From the NCBI GenBank assembly GCA_037176725.1, contig JAZBRS010000074.1, positions 65,476,001-65,540,000 of the forward strand: a stretch of DNA of 64,000 nt. The letters run 5' to 3'. Origin of the DNA: Posidonia oceanica (taxonomy: Eukaryota; Streptophyta; Magnoliopsida; Alismatales; Posidoniaceae). Shown here piece after piece: positions 1 through 11,607 of this stretch; position 1 is the first letter of the stretch; each line of letters begins with the position of its first letter. The notes beneath the pieces were generated by a model. That model saw only the letters and a list, made by a program, of their open reading frames with translations. It made no database searches and had not been told where the DNA came from. Made by a program: the position numbers and the translations under genes.

Positions 1-1804
1 GGCAGTGCTTGGCCATATTAGCGCTTGGATAATTTGGGCTGGGCTCTGGGAGCTGCAGATCTCCACTTTCAACCAGCATCCTGAATGTATCAGGGATTGA
101 TTCAGGAAGTGGAGGATAGTTTTGCCTTTGAGGGCCTTTGTAGTTTCGTGGAGGAGGAACGTTGTGATAGTTCTTCTGCCCCTGTTGTTGCCCTTGGTAT
201 CTTTGCTGGGCATGTACTAGATAATCAGGTGGCTGTTGTTGTTGGTGTTGCATTAACTGCACTAGCTGCCCCTGGTACTGTGCTGGTTGGCTTAAGTACA
301 GCTCTGGCTGATACTGGGTTGGTTGCCTTTTGGCCAAGAGTGATTGCTCAAACTGGTATTGGCCCTTCTGCTTCTGCTGGATTGAGACCTGTGCCATGTT
401 ACCAGTGATCCCTTCAAGTGTATAGCCAGTGCCCTTCTTTTTGCCCCTTCCCTCGAGCTCTAAGAATGGTAGATCCTCTTTGTGACGAAGGATCCTTGCA
501 GCACGTTCGTGTAGCTGAGGGTATGTTCGGAGGTCACTCATTAGTAGCCCTGTTCTGAGTGCTCCTGTAGCATTTTGGACGATGATCTCGACAGCTTGAT
601 TTTCAGGAATATAGCATTTAGACCTTGCAGCCATGTCCCTCCATCTGCTTGCAAAAGTAGCAAACTCCTCATCAGGTTTCATCTTTTCAGCGAGGAGGTC
701 GCTCATTGTAGGCTCGTGTTGGATGCGATGGACATATTGGCGCAGAAATTTCTCCTGGACCATCTTGAAGTCACTGAGATCATATGCTGTGAGCGTGTTG
801 AACCATCCCAGTGCTTCTCCTTCCAAGCTCTTGAAGAAGAGATAGATTATAAGCCCATTGTCGTATTGATAGGGCAGAGCATCCATGGCAAATGTGGCTA
901 GGTGGCCCCTTGGATCCTCTGTTCCACTGTATTTCCTCATTTTTGGCATTTTGAATCCAGGTGGAAGAACAAAATGAGGAAATTTTGTCGTGTCAAACCC
1001 TATCGGTGCTTTATGCGTAACTCCCGCCTCAGTGAGTGCTTCAGAGATCATCCTTTTGATGTCCTGTCCTGGCATGGCTTGTTGTCCCTGGTTTAGGTGC
1101 CCGTGTGTTTGGTGGTAGGATGGTGATAGAGGGTTGTATGGTGGAAAGAATGGTTGGGTTTGATGTGGAGTGTGGTATGAATGTGTGTTAGCTGGAGGTT
1201 GTGGTGAGTGTGTTATTCCAGGGTACTGGGGTTGGTATGATGTCCCAGGATATTGTGGTTGTTGGTAGGTTGTGTATGATGGCATGGTTTGCTGCATGGA
1301 AGGATAGGTTTGTGTTGTGTGGTATGGTGTGAATGAATTTTGAGTAGGGAAGTATGGAGTGGGGTTTAATGGCATGGTGCATGTGTAGGCGTGAGTGGGC
1401 GTGGTTAATGGGTTTTGGTGGTAGTTTGGGAAAGAAGTTTGGTGGACGGATGAGGTTTGTAGTCTCCTAAACGAGGGGTGGTGGTGTGCCAAAGGTCGAT
1501 AGATCTCATTAGCCGCTTCCTCAGATAGATAGGGAGCGGTCGTTGTAGGCACTACTTGGGAGGTCACCCTGGGAATTGTATGTTCAAACGGGGTACTTCA
1601 AGGTCGGGAGTGGCTTATTTCTCTTTCTTCTTCAAATGATTGGCCCATTGCTTGCGAGAAATTAGGGGTCTCTGGCTCCTCTGTTTGTGAAGTTGAAGCT
1701 CTGAATAAGAACCCATGTGGGCCTTGGCTTTGTTGCGCCATGGAGGTAGAAGCGGAGGCAGAGATCATGCTGATGTGCTCGTCATTTGGTCGATAAAGCT
1801 CCAT
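1..1804 (-). pseudogene. gag: Ty3/gypsy gag, 3' part off the left edge, one in-frame stop
   Basis: Read on the minus strand, one frame stays open from 1804 to the window edge except for a TGA at 1598-1600. The N-terminal part (about 1597-1090) is rich in Pro, Gln, Tyr and Thr. It is followed by a retrotransposon gag core containing FPHFVLPPGFKMPKM, then HLATFAMDALPY, EALGWFNTLTAYDL, FLRQYVHRIQHEPTMSDL and FATFASRWRDMAA, the pattern of plant Ty3/gypsy capsid proteins, closest by eye to the Tat/Ogre group. A Gln-rich tail follows (about 400-100). No protease is reached. If the TGA is real, translation could restart at Met 1375, leaving the core intact. The start at 1804 is the first Met of the frame. 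The protein would assemble virus-like particles in the cytoplasm. Family placement is inferred. Confidence 0.8.
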
Positions 1805-3807
1805 TGCAAGATTGTCTTTTTCTTTTTTTTTCTTTTCTTTTTCTTTGCTTTTCTTTTCTCTTTTTTTTGCTTTTGCTTTTGCTTTTCTCTCTTTTCTTTT
1901 TCAAACTATTACAGAGGATTAAGAAGGAGATTATAGACTGGATTAACACTACTTCATACAGACTTGATTAAATGGAAGTGAAAATATCAATAAGTAGCTG
2001 CTGCTCTGATGTTTCTACAACCTGTTAATGGAGATAAACAAATCCCTGCAAACAAGGCACACTGAACTGAGCGTTTCCCTGTAGTCACCTGTGTGACAGG
2101 CGACCAAACAAGTCGCCGGTTGTCCGGGCGGCTGAGCGAGGCGCCTTCTAAACAGGCGGCTCAGAGCCTGTTCCTCCAGCAAACCAGGTCTGTCTTGGAC
2201 AGACTGCGCAACACACAGGAAAAAGGGATACAAGTTGCAGACAGATTGCTATTTTTACTGTTTAGGTGGTTAGTTAGTTAATTAATTAGTTAAACCTGTG
2301 TGTTTATACTGAATGGGATTTGTTGGCTTATAGGTACTCCTCCCTGACCTTCCTTAGGGTCCACCAAGAAGGCCTAGATGACGGGCTTGTCTCTCTAAAG
2401 AGGGACCCACCACCTAGGATTCTGTCCTTAAGATCGGCCCTATCCAAACCACAAAACAATAAATAAACAAAGAATATCAAAGTGTCAAGTATCTACTAAG
2501 GATTATTTTGACTCAGGGAAGAGGAGGAGTCAAAATAAAACCCTAGGACACCTAGAGTTCTTAATCTAACTATCCCGATCAAGTAGAGTATGGGAGAGCG
2601 ACTTGCACTAGCCTGGGTTCGCTCTACTTGGTTGTTTTAGTTAGAGAAAGAGATCTCAAGGAACTTTAACTTTGATATCAATAAAATAGTTTCCACCTTA
2701 AGGATGGACACATACAATCCTAGAAACCCAAAAAAACTAAAAGACAGTGAATAGGATTTTTAATCAAGTTTTTTTTTTTTTTAAGCTACTGCAGATCTAG
2801 AAAAAACAACGCAAGCTACTGAAAATAAATGATCTGCAGTAAAAAGAAATCCAGGTCCAGTCGCCTGTCGAGGGTGCGCCTGTTATAGTCGCCGCAAAGA
2901 ATTGCGACTTAATCAGGCGCCTGTTTACTGGGCGGCTAAGTGGATTTCTATTTTTTTTTTTTTTTAGTAGGAAAAAGAACTAAAGGGTTTAGGATTTGTG
3001 AAAACCTAGGCGCACGACCTCCTAAATCGAAAATAAAAAAAACAACTAGATCTAAAATGTAAATGAAGGAAGGAAGGAAAAAAGCTCACATAGCATAGAG
3101 GGTTGGCTAAAGCCGAGTCCTACCGTGATCGGCACTTCTGTGGATGTGGATTTTGGGGGGGGGGTGTTTGAGTTGAAGATGCCGGTGCTTCCACGACGTC
3201 GACAGCTTTGTTGTGATCACCACTCGCCTTTGGGTAGACAAGACACCTGGGGGGAGATGATGAAACTGTGAGTACTCGAATCACTGGATCGACGGCAGGA
3301 TGTCGTCCAGCGGCTCCTTCATGTTATGTAAGCAATTTCCTTTCCTTCAAAACAAATGAGAATAAAAGATGTAGATTAGTTCAAGTGTAGTAAATGTTAA
3401 TAGAGAAGAACAGAGAATACTAGAAACAAATAGATCTAATACTAACCGGGGGTTGTTCCCCGCATGCATATGCTATGGATCCTATTTTAAGGAATGCAAT
3501 ATGAGATAAAAAGATTGGAAGATACTCCCTTCACCCTCGTGCTGTTTGCAGTGGAGTAGAAGTGGAGGCACGGTCGGAGCTCCGGCTAGGCTCGAGATCT
3601 CTGGGATCGTAGTTGGGTTGTAGTGATCTCTGGGATCTTGGGTTTCTCTAGATAGAGGGTGGAGACTAGGGTTTCTGATTTGGAAACTCTAGCTATTTGA
3701 AGGTGGAAGCTCAGAAACCTAAAATCTACAGAAGATTCTTTCTGACCTGACTAAGGGGGCTCTCTCTCTCTCCAAAGTTCCGACCCTCAAACCACCGGCC
3801 TAGGGGG

Positions 3808-3817
3808 TCTATTTATA
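3808..3817 (-). promoter_or_regulatory. TATA box of the left LTR
   Basis: The minus strand reads TATAAATAGA, a near-perfect plant TATA box, with GC-rich sequence on both sides. Transcription toward the gag at 1804 would begin about 30 bp to the left, near 3780. This makes the sequence to the right U3. Confidence 0.55.
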
Positions 3818-3879
3818 GACTCCAAGGGGTGTAGGGACGGTTGGAGTTCAGAAAATTCTAGAAAAGTGGCAGTTAGTGT

Positions 3880-4345
3880 TAGTCGCCGGTTGGACAGGCG
3901 CCTAAACCTAGCAACCGCTTGATCAAAGTGTGGGAAGACCCGGGAACGAGGCCACGATAGTTAGTCGCCGATTTAGGTGGCGCCTAACAGGTGGGGTGAT
4001 CGTGTGAAATAACCGTGGAAAAGAGGTTCGAAGGAGACCACGATTGTTAGTCGCCGCACGTAATGGCGCCTAATGGTCAAGGATCGTAGGGAAGACCGAG
4101 GCGGTTCTGCAACCGTCTAGTCGCCTATTGAGATGGCGTCTAAAGGTTGAGGGGTTAGTGGGAATTAATTGTGGAAAAGCAACTGCCAGAGCGGTTATGA
4201 CTTGTTAGTCGCCCCTTTGGATGACGTCTACTATAGTCGCCTTATGGTGTGGCGCCTAGGTGGGTCACCTCCTCAGTTGGCTACAAGTTAGCTCGCCTGT
4301 TGGAAGGACGTCCATCTTAGTCGCCTCCTTAAATGGCGCCTATTA
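3880..4345. repeat. Array of short imperfect inverted repeats (AGTCGCC / GGCGCCT)
   Basis: Eight units share a left arm TAGTCGCC, a 7-10 base variable spacer and a right arm GGCGCCTA or GGCGTCTA. They begin near 3880, 3961, 4047, 4117, 4205, 4232, 4288 and 4317. The first units are spaced about 70-85 bp apart; the last four are closer. Related copies occur at 2085-2170 and 2865-2945, including one with perfectly paired AGTCGC/GCGACT arms. The array lies upstream of the minus-strand TATA box. Confidence 0.7.
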
Positions 4346-4597
4346 CGGTTGCATCCTCAGCTGGCAACTAATAGGCTCAGGTCATTTCCAGCCCTATTTT
4401 CCAGGTTTTGGCCAGAGAAACAAGATAGAAGGTCGGCAAACTACAGATAGTCTATGAAATCAAGAAGGCATCTCTGTTAACTCAAATCTGCCACGAATCT
4501 GAGTAGAAATAAAGGATATTCAGGTTACTCGGACTTGCCATGAGTCTGAGTGAGTTGGCTCTGCCACAGCTAACAACCTGAGTCAAGGTAGGATCAA

Positions 4598-6231
4598 GTG
4601 ATGCTTGAAGAAATCAAGGAAGATCTAGAAAATGTGTTGTTAAGCCTTAGACATGTGATCTTTGGTGCCTCAGAAGTTCCTGTCCTCTATGAACTCTGGG
4701 AAATGCGGAAATGGGATATCTACAGGGACCTCTGTCTCTTTCCAGAGGTGACACTCCTAGTGAAGTTCCGCATCTCGAAATTCGAAAAATACAATGGTAG
4801 AGGATGCCCCATTTCGCATCTGAGGGCATACTGCAGAGACCTTCCTTAGCTTCAGGTTGACGACAGGCTCCTGATCCGTTTGTTCCAGAAGAGTCTGACT
4901 GGCCCCGCGCTCAAGTGGTTCACTTTCCTTGACATGGCCGCGATCTAGACTTGGAACGACCTTTCCCATGCTTTTCTTGGGCAGTATTCTTTCAACCTCG
5001 ACTTGATCCCCAAGTGGGAGGATCTTGTCGCCATCCGGCAAGGGCCCCACGAGCCATTCGGGGAGTATGTCGGTCGCTGGAGTTCCATAGCTGCCCAGAT
5101 CAAAGATAAACCCTCCAAGGAGGAGTCTATCGACATGATCGTCAGGGGGCGTAGCCAGCAACTGGAGCCCTGCTGTCCCATCAACCATTCACTAGGATTG
5201 CATTGCTGATTAGAGCTGGCGCCCACGTGGAAAGCTCACTACGAAGTGGGAATTTCCCTGCACTTGCTGCAATAGCTGGGTAGATCAACAACAACTTCAG
5301 CAACAATCCCCACGGCGGCACCCGCAGCAGAGCTTCCGCTCCCGACTACTCCGAACAGCACGCTATCTCGTACGTCGAACCTCCTATAGAGCCCGCCATT
5401 GCAGCGAGTTAGCCAGACTCTTCTCAGCTACATTACGCACATAGTTCTACACACATTGTCACTGTCAAGCCCGTGCATCACGTCGCATTTGCTCGGTAAG
5501 GACTCCAACCAGGGCAGAAGCGACCTCATCGGGCCGAGTGTGATTACACCCCTCTACCTGAACCACTGAGCGTCATCTTCCCTCAAATCGAGTCACACCT
5601 GAGACTCCTGGCTGTCCGTCCGTCACCGAATCCCCCTCCGCGGTGGCATGACACGGATCAGTTCTGCAGTTTCCATCGAGGCACGGGGCACTCGACGGAT
5701 GACTGCGTCACTTTACGGGATGCCGTCCAGGGCCTGATCAACTGTAAGGTCTTCAGCGTTGCTGCGCAGGAGGCAGCGCCTACACCGACACCCACACATG
5801 CACTTGCACCAGCACTTGCACAACTTAGTGTAGCTGACCCTCCCTCTTCCGAGCTTGCAGGCTTTGAAGACGTCGGAACCTCGAGAGTCTTCTCCCTCAC
5901 TCCTGTCCTTTCTGAGTTCAGCTCTGCCCCGGTGGATCCTTTCGATCCCATCAGCGCAATCTCCTCTTCCTACCTTTCCCAATTTGCCTGGGGGATGCTC
6001 AAAAGCGCAATGGCAGAATCGACAGCAAACTTGACCGCAGCACCATCAAGGTTTGCATCTCTTTCAACCTCAGTAGCTCCAGTGCTCCCCGCACTACCCT
6101 CAGCAGCTCCACTGCTCCCTGTACTGCCCTCAGCAGCTCTAGTGCTCCCTACACTGCCATCAGCAGCGCCAGCAGCCCTAGTGCTCCCCGCACTGCCGAC
6201 ACCGACTCCATCGATAGCACCAACAGCGTAG
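4598..6231 (+). pseudogene. gag: Decayed Tat/Ogre-like gag of host element H
   Basis: From about 4720 the sequence aligns throughout with the intact gag at 26490-27830. Recognisable stretches include RDLCLFPE, KFRISKFEKYNGRGCPISHL, LLIRLFQKSLTGPALKWF, FNLDLIPKWEDLVAIRQGP and the histidine-containing motif FCSFHRGTGHSTDDC near 5660-5705. The frame is broken by stops at 4847-4849 and 4948-4950 and shifts near 5147. The C-terminal tail (5932-6231) is longer than in the younger copies and carries repeated Ala/Pro/Leu/Ser units. The 5' end of the gene and the leader are missing or diverged. This is the oldest gag of its family in the window. Confidence 0.85.
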
Positions 6232-6414
6232 GAGCGGACCCAGCACCTCCCTCCCGAGGTTGCTAACAGGTACGTCCCTCTTAGTCTCTCTTTTATTTCT
6301 TGTTTTGTCTTTTCGTTTCTTGTCGTTTTGTTTTGTGTTTTCTCGTTTGTCAGAAAACCCATAAAAAATACCAAACACTTGAAAAACTTAAAAAATATGC
6401 ATTTCCCTTTTTCA

Positions 6415-6690
6415 CACACCGGGCTGGCAGCCCTAACTGCCCAGCGGTAGGTTCGTCAACCTATCATCCTACACGTACATGTCACCTCACATGCACATAT
6501 CCCCTCTTGCATGTACATCCCATCTTCACACACCGGGCTGGCAGCCCTAACTACTCGGTTGACACCTGTTAAAATGTCACACCAAGTTGGCAGCCCAAAC
6601 TGCCCAGTTGACGCCCGTCATGTCGTCTACCCCTTTTGCACACCGGGCTGATAGCCCTAACTATCCGGCGATAGGTCCGTCAACCTATCA
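6415..6690 (+). repeat. 3' UTR hairpin minisatellite, H copy 1
   Basis: Degenerate units of about 45-50 bp contain GGGCTGGCAGCCC or GGGCTGATAGCCC (self-complementary ends), the linker CTAACT, and a second inverted repeat. Examples are GATAGGT/ACCTATC around CCGTCA near 6665, and TTGAC/GTCA(A) around a four-base loop near 6612. Some units are interspersed with unique sequence. Confidence 0.75.
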
Positions 6691-8174
6691 ACTTGCATAT
6701 ATCTATCACTTCCTGCTTGCACATATCCATCTCTAGCATGTACAGATCATTTCATACTTTCTGGAAAAGACAAAAACATCAAAAAATCAGAAACAACAAA
6801 AACATGCTTTCCCTTTCCGTTGGTTTTGATTTTATGTTTTTCCTAAGAAAGCAAAAAACCCTAAAAATTACAAAATCCATAAAGTCAAAACATGTGTAAA
6901 ATCTACAAAACACATAAACATTTGCATAATCCAGAAATTGGCTTTGGACAACGAGCAGCGCCGAGAGGATGTCAAGCATCGACAATCTCAGGTAGGTCTC
7001 ACCCGAGCAACGCCATCTCTTTGCATGTGGCCACAAAGTGAGACTGTGAGCAGAACAGAACATCTCACTGAGTTCAAAACTCCTAGAAGCGAGATCCACC
7101 TTATCAAGAGAGTCCACCAGACATGGAGAGGACCAAAGCATAGCAGAACATAGCCAGAAGCTACCTGTACACATTGCAGAGGCTGAAGGTGTACGCCGAT
7201 CAGCCAAACTTTTAACGCCTCACCCAGGACCGCTACCCGAAGAGGGTGAAGTCATGCATATCCAAAAGAATAGAGATCATGTGAGAAAAAAAATATGATA
7301 ACATGATATGCATGCTGGGCATTAAAGAAAAATGAAGACAGAAGTCGAAGAAAGAAGATGCCCATGAGAGGAGTGACACGAACAAGCATCGAAGCCCCCT
7401 CCACTTTCAACTACAAACACTACATTGTCAACTGCACGGGAAACCATATCAGGAGGACCTGGCCCCACCTTTCGAGCGCAGTAGCATGCTCCAACCCTTT
7501 GTGCAGACAACTCTACTTCCCTGGCAGGCTAGATGTAACTCCAGTCACTCATGAGGGGAAAAGAAATATCATTCCGTGAGCATTAAAAGCGATAGTCGGT
7601 CCCTGAGAATTTAAGACGGAGGCTGTGAAGCTACACCCAACGCTCCTGCTACCAACATGCAGCCAAAGGCTATACTTTGCAAAGCTGAGGCCTCATCTCG
7701 AACCAAGAGTGAGAATGAGAGCCATCTACCGCAGCTCGGCATGGCATTGCGCGAGGATCGAGAATCCCCTAAGTCAGAAAATGCAGAAGCATCCTCTCAG
7801 CATCAACTGCTTTGAATCCTAAGCCACCAAAAACATGCATGCACAATAGTTTACCTTCCCTTCTCCCTGTTTTCGAAAACCGGAGTCAAGGACGAGCACT
7901 TTTTGCCTGACCTCACTCAGAGGCTCCGCGCTTTCAAGTTTTGGCCCCCCACCGCGTTAGGAGATCTGTGATGATCGGCATGTCCCTTGTTTGTCACCCT
8001 ATAATACTACAAAGCATGCCCACTCTGAGGCCATTGCACACCCACCACGATGGGTCCCCCGTTTTTTTTCTTGTATCCATTGTGCTTTCTTTGCATTTGC
8101 ATCGCATCTTATCCATTGCATTCCCCACCGGCATTGCACATCGCACGGTGAGCCCCTACATCCATATCATTACA

Positions 8175-8490
8175 CCGGGCTGGCAGCCCTAACTACTCGG
8201 TTGACGCCCGTCAAAATGTCTTTATCAGGTTGATAGCCCTAACTATCCAGCGATAAGTCTGTTAACTTATCACTACACTGACAGCCCTAACTGCTCGGTT
8301 GACACCCGTTATTCTATCTACCTCTTCATGTTTATTCGGGCTAGCAACCCTAACTGCTCAGTTGACACCCGTTATTCTATCTAGCTCTTTCACGTTTATC
8401 CGGGCTGGCAACCCTAACTGCTCGATCGACACCTGTTAAAATGTCACCCCTGGGCTGGTATCCCTAACTACTCAGCTGGCAAACACGTTA
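8175..8490 (+). repeat. 3' UTR hairpin minisatellite, H copy 2
   Basis: About seven units are mostly of the type in which the second hairpin is TTGAC-N4-GTTAA or GTCAA. One unit has GATAAGT/ACTTATC arms (about 8245-8275). Unit length is about 50-60 bp. Confidence 0.75.
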
Positions 8491-8536
8491 GTTTTGTCTC
8501 CACTTTGCATTTCGATGCCAAGGGTGCTTCGGCTAT

Positions 8537-8565
8537 CCCCTGGTATCTTTCACCGATACCAGGGG
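8537..8565. repeat. Palindromic stem-loop in H 3' UTR
   Basis: Arms CCCCTGGTATC and GATACCAGGGG (11 bp, perfect) flank a 7-base loop. The same structure recurs at 30024, 30194 and 39527. Confidence 0.85.
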
Positions 8566-8754
8566 CATCTTTATTTGGCTGCCCTCTGGTATCACATTTC
8601 CATCTGCATCGGGCTGACATCCCCAACTATTATGGGAGCGTCTACGGACCTCTGCCACACCTTCGGGTATGGTATTCCCTTTGCATTTGTGGTTACAAGT
8701 CATCCCACTTGTGACCACCTCTCTTGCCTGACAGACTCACTAGCCTGTCACCAT

Positions 8755-8907
8755 CCATCGGGCTGATAGCCCTAACTATCCGGCGATGAGTCCGTTAACT
8801 CATCATCGAGCTGGCAGTCCTAACTACCCGGTTGACGCCCGTCAAAATGTCTTTATCGGGCTGATAGCCCTAACTATCCGGTAATGAGTCTGTTAACTCC
8901 TCGCAGG
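8755..8907 (+). repeat. 3' UTR hairpin minisatellite, H copy 3, cut by A-D insertion
   Basis: Three units of the GGGCTGATAGCCC type end with ...ACTCCTCGCAGG at 8907, where the LTR of A-D begins. The array continues at 47115. Confidence 0.85.
8903..8907 (+). repeat. Left target-site copy (GCAGG) of element A-D
   Basis: These five bases immediately precede the TGTTGACACC start of the LTR. The right copy is not present, apparently lost with the end of LTR D. Confidence 0.6.
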
Positions 8908-10642
8908 TGTTGACACCCCATCTTGGCAGGCTTGGACCATTCTGGTGATTGCTGGATCCAAAACCCAAAGCCATTCCCAAAAACCCTAGAAAGCCTAGGT
9001 AAAACTCCCCTTTTTCTACACCTTAAAACCCCTCCAAAACCTTCTTGGAATCAAACCAAAACCTCAGACCTAGCACTACAAGCCCTAGCCTACCCACTCC
9101 CCAATTTTCATCCCATTCCAAGACTCCTAAGCCTTCTATTTGCCTGAATTATCCTTTTCTCTCTCTTGGATTATCATTTTCTCTCTCCTCTCTTTCTCCT
9201 GATTATCATCCCTCTTTTCATCACCTTCTTGCCCTTTTTCTTGCCTGGCCGTGGGCCCCCTTTGTGCTTCTATCCTTCCTCTATCTTATTCCTATTTTTA
9301 TGTTATTTTTAGCATTTTCCCTGAATTTTAAAAAATCGTTTTCCTCCAACTCATCTCTTTCCCTTGTATTTCTCCCTTTTTCCATTTTCTTCTTCCTTCT
9401 CTTTTCCTTCTTCTTTCCTTTGCTAAAATCCATAAAAAGCCCTAAAAATCTGTAAAACTCTAAAACGTAAGAGAAACAAACCAGAACTCTAAGAAAAACA
9501 ATTAAAAAACATTAAACAAGCAATTAAAAACTTAAACCTAACTAAATCAAGCTAAAATAGGAAATCAAGCATGCAAACTAAAAATGCAAAACAAACCAAA
9601 AAGAAAATACTGAAAGATCAAGGAAAAAACTAAAATAAAATCAAAACCCAGCAAAAACGAAAACCCCATCAAAATAATTAAAAAGCAAATTCTAAAAAGA
9701 AGCAAAACAATTAAAAACACTAGGATAAACAATTAATGAAGGAAAAAAGGCTTAACTTAACAAACATAAGAAAAACAATTTAAGAACTTAATTAAAAAGA
9801 AAATGAGAAACACATTAAAAAGACTTAAAAACACTTAATCAGACAAGAGAAACCTAACTAAAAAACATCAAGAAAAATTAACAAATAAAAATCAAACATA
9901 ACTCAAAAGACTTAAGAAAGAAAACCCTAAAAGGACTAAAACTAAAAAGCCCAAAACCCATTCTAATTAACCTAAAAATAAATCCTAAAAAATCCTAATT
10001 AATATCCTAAATGCTTAACAAGAAAAACACAATTTTAAAAGCAATTTAAAAGGGTTTAACAAACACTTAATCAAGTGGAAAACAAATTAAAAACAAAAGA
10101 AAGCCTTAAAACCCTAATCAAGCCCAAAACACACTAATTAACCAAAAACAGTCATTAAAAAAAATCTAATTAAAATCCTAACTCATAGCACAATCACTCT
10201 GATATTTTTAATTATTTTTGTTATATTTTTTCCTATTTTATTTCTCCTATTTTCCCTCTCTTTCTTTCTTTCTTCTTACTTTCCTTTTTTCTTATTTTTC
10301 TCTGCTGGGCCCAATCCAGCCCGTCCATCTCTTTTTTTTTCTTTTTTTTCTTTCTTTTCTTTTTTCTTTTCTTCGGCCCGCAGCCCGGCCTTCTTCTTCC
10401 TTCTTCCTTCTGCGTTTTCCACCAGTCTTCTCCCGCGAGCGGCTGCTGCAGTACTCCCTCCATCGTTTGAATTCGAAGCCTCCATCATGTCATCCTACAG
10501 AGCTCGCCGCTTCTCCTCCATCTCAGCGTCTTTCCCGGAGGCATTGAATGCCGGTCGACTCGCCGACATCCATCGCGTCTGCTGCAGTGTCGCCGGTTGA
10601 ATTCAAAAGCTTCCAGCGCACCAGCAGCCGGCCTCCTCCTCA

Positions 10643-10648
10643 TATAAG
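10643..10648 (+). promoter_or_regulatory. TATA-like element of LTR A
   Basis: TATAAG sits after a C/T-rich stretch and before purine-rich sequence. It is repeated at 43042-43047 in LTR D. B and C have GATAAAAAG at the equivalent place. The transcription start would be near 10675, making U3 about 1.77 kb. Confidence 0.4.
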
Positions 10649-11601
10649 CCTTCGTCCATCAGCAACCATCATCAGTTGGCAGTGAGAGCAAGATCAGTTA
10701 GAAAACCCAGAGAGAAACCAGAGAGAGCAACCCCAGAGAGCAGAATTCAGAACTTTCTCCACCTGAGCGACCTCCTTTCTTCTTCCTCTTCACCCTCCAA
10801 TTCCAGAAAAGAGAGAGCAAGAAGAGAGAGTCTGAGGGAGTTCTTGGCATCCCGGAGAGAGGCCACCAATTCCAGAGCCTTCCCCACCCAAATCCTTCTC
10901 CTTTTCCCTCTGAAATCCACAGCAAGCCTTCCTCTTCTTTTTCCAATAACCCAACACCCTTCCGAGCCTTCATCCCTCTCCCAATTGCTCCCCCAAACTC
11001 ACCCAGCAACCAGCCATCTTCCTTCACCATCCCACTGCCTTTCCACCACATAAAACACCTTCAGATCACCCGACACTCCACCCAACAACCCAACACTGAT
11101 CCCTCCACAATCGCCTTCACCACAGCCCGCAGCTTCTTCCCAAAATCCACCCAGAAATCCGCCTGACCTCCACCTTTCCAAAGCACCCGACCATCAACCT
11201 CCTCTCCCACCACAGACCACAAGCTTCACCACAAACACCTGTGTCTCCTTCTGTCCAGAGATCAGACCCACCTTCAATCCCTCTCCACTGCCTCCAGAAA
11301 ACCAATTCAGCCATCCAGATCCACTCCCCAAACCTCCAGCTACCTCCCGGAAGGCTCCATCAGGTCTGACGAGCAGCAAACAAAGCCCCCCACCTCCGGC
11401 AGCATCCTCTGAACCCAAAAACTCCAGATCTCTCTCCAAGCTCCGAAGCATCTGTCTAATCGATCGGGAAGCACCGGAAGATCACTCTGAGAAGATCCGG
11501 ACCTCCGCGAGCAGCTGACGACCACCGCGGCGACCGGACGAACGCCGCCGACCAGCTCCGGAACTGCTGAGGTCGGGAGGACGTTTCAGACGCGGAGAAA
11601 G

Positions 11602-11607
11602 GTAAGC
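11602..11607 (+). other. Splice-donor-like site in LTR A
   Basis: The sequence reads AAAG/GTAAGC, conserved at 44001 in LTR D. A second consensus, CCAG/GTAAGT, lies at 13326 (45726 in D; GTATGT at 22886 and 35965 in B and C). With the acceptor before gag they would define a leader intron. Confidence 0.4.

Larger units (their letters stand above)
1805..4590 (-). mobile_element. Leader and probable 5' LTR of the left minus-strand gypsy element
   Basis: No protein-coding frame is convincing here. Directly upstream (minus sense) of the gag is a T/C-rich tract (1817-1905). Further right are A/T-rich sequence, short GC-rich inverted repeats (2085-2170, 2865-2945), a TATA box on the minus strand (3808-3817) and an inverted-repeat array (3880-4345). 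This order fits U5 and leader to the left and U3 to the right. I could not fix the TG/CA ends of the LTR. A weak Met-type primer-binding match (ATCAGAGC on the minus strand near 2000-2007) is present but incomplete. The right boundary with the next element is also uncertain. Confidence 0.45.
6232..8907 (+). other. 3' UTR of element H, part 1
   Basis: No coding frame is supported. The region has a splice-donor-like CAG/GTACGT at 6268, minisatellite units (6415-6690, 8175-8490, 8755-8907), a block at 6930-8010 conserved with 28690-29830 and 38260-39390, and a palindromic stem-loop at 8537-8565. The conserved block carries no frame that stays open in all three copies. It may be decayed pol or a non-coding functional segment. 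Confidence 0.7.

Noticed and set aside
1990..2030. CTCTGAT near 2000 as the PBS of the left element, with the LTR starting at TGTTAATGG.
   Set aside because: Only eight bases match the Met-type PBS, and no LTR partner is in the window to confirm the boundary, so it is mentioned only as weak.
5970..6419. 149-codon minus-strand frame across the H gag tail.
   Set aside because: It is the reverse complement of the Ala/Pro/Leu repeats of gag and continues into 3' UTR.
6415..8490. Direct repeats with spacers in the 3' UTR, considered as a CRISPR array.
   Set aside because: Units are degenerate and variable in spacing, spacers are themselves repeat sequence, and the context is a plant retrotransposon.
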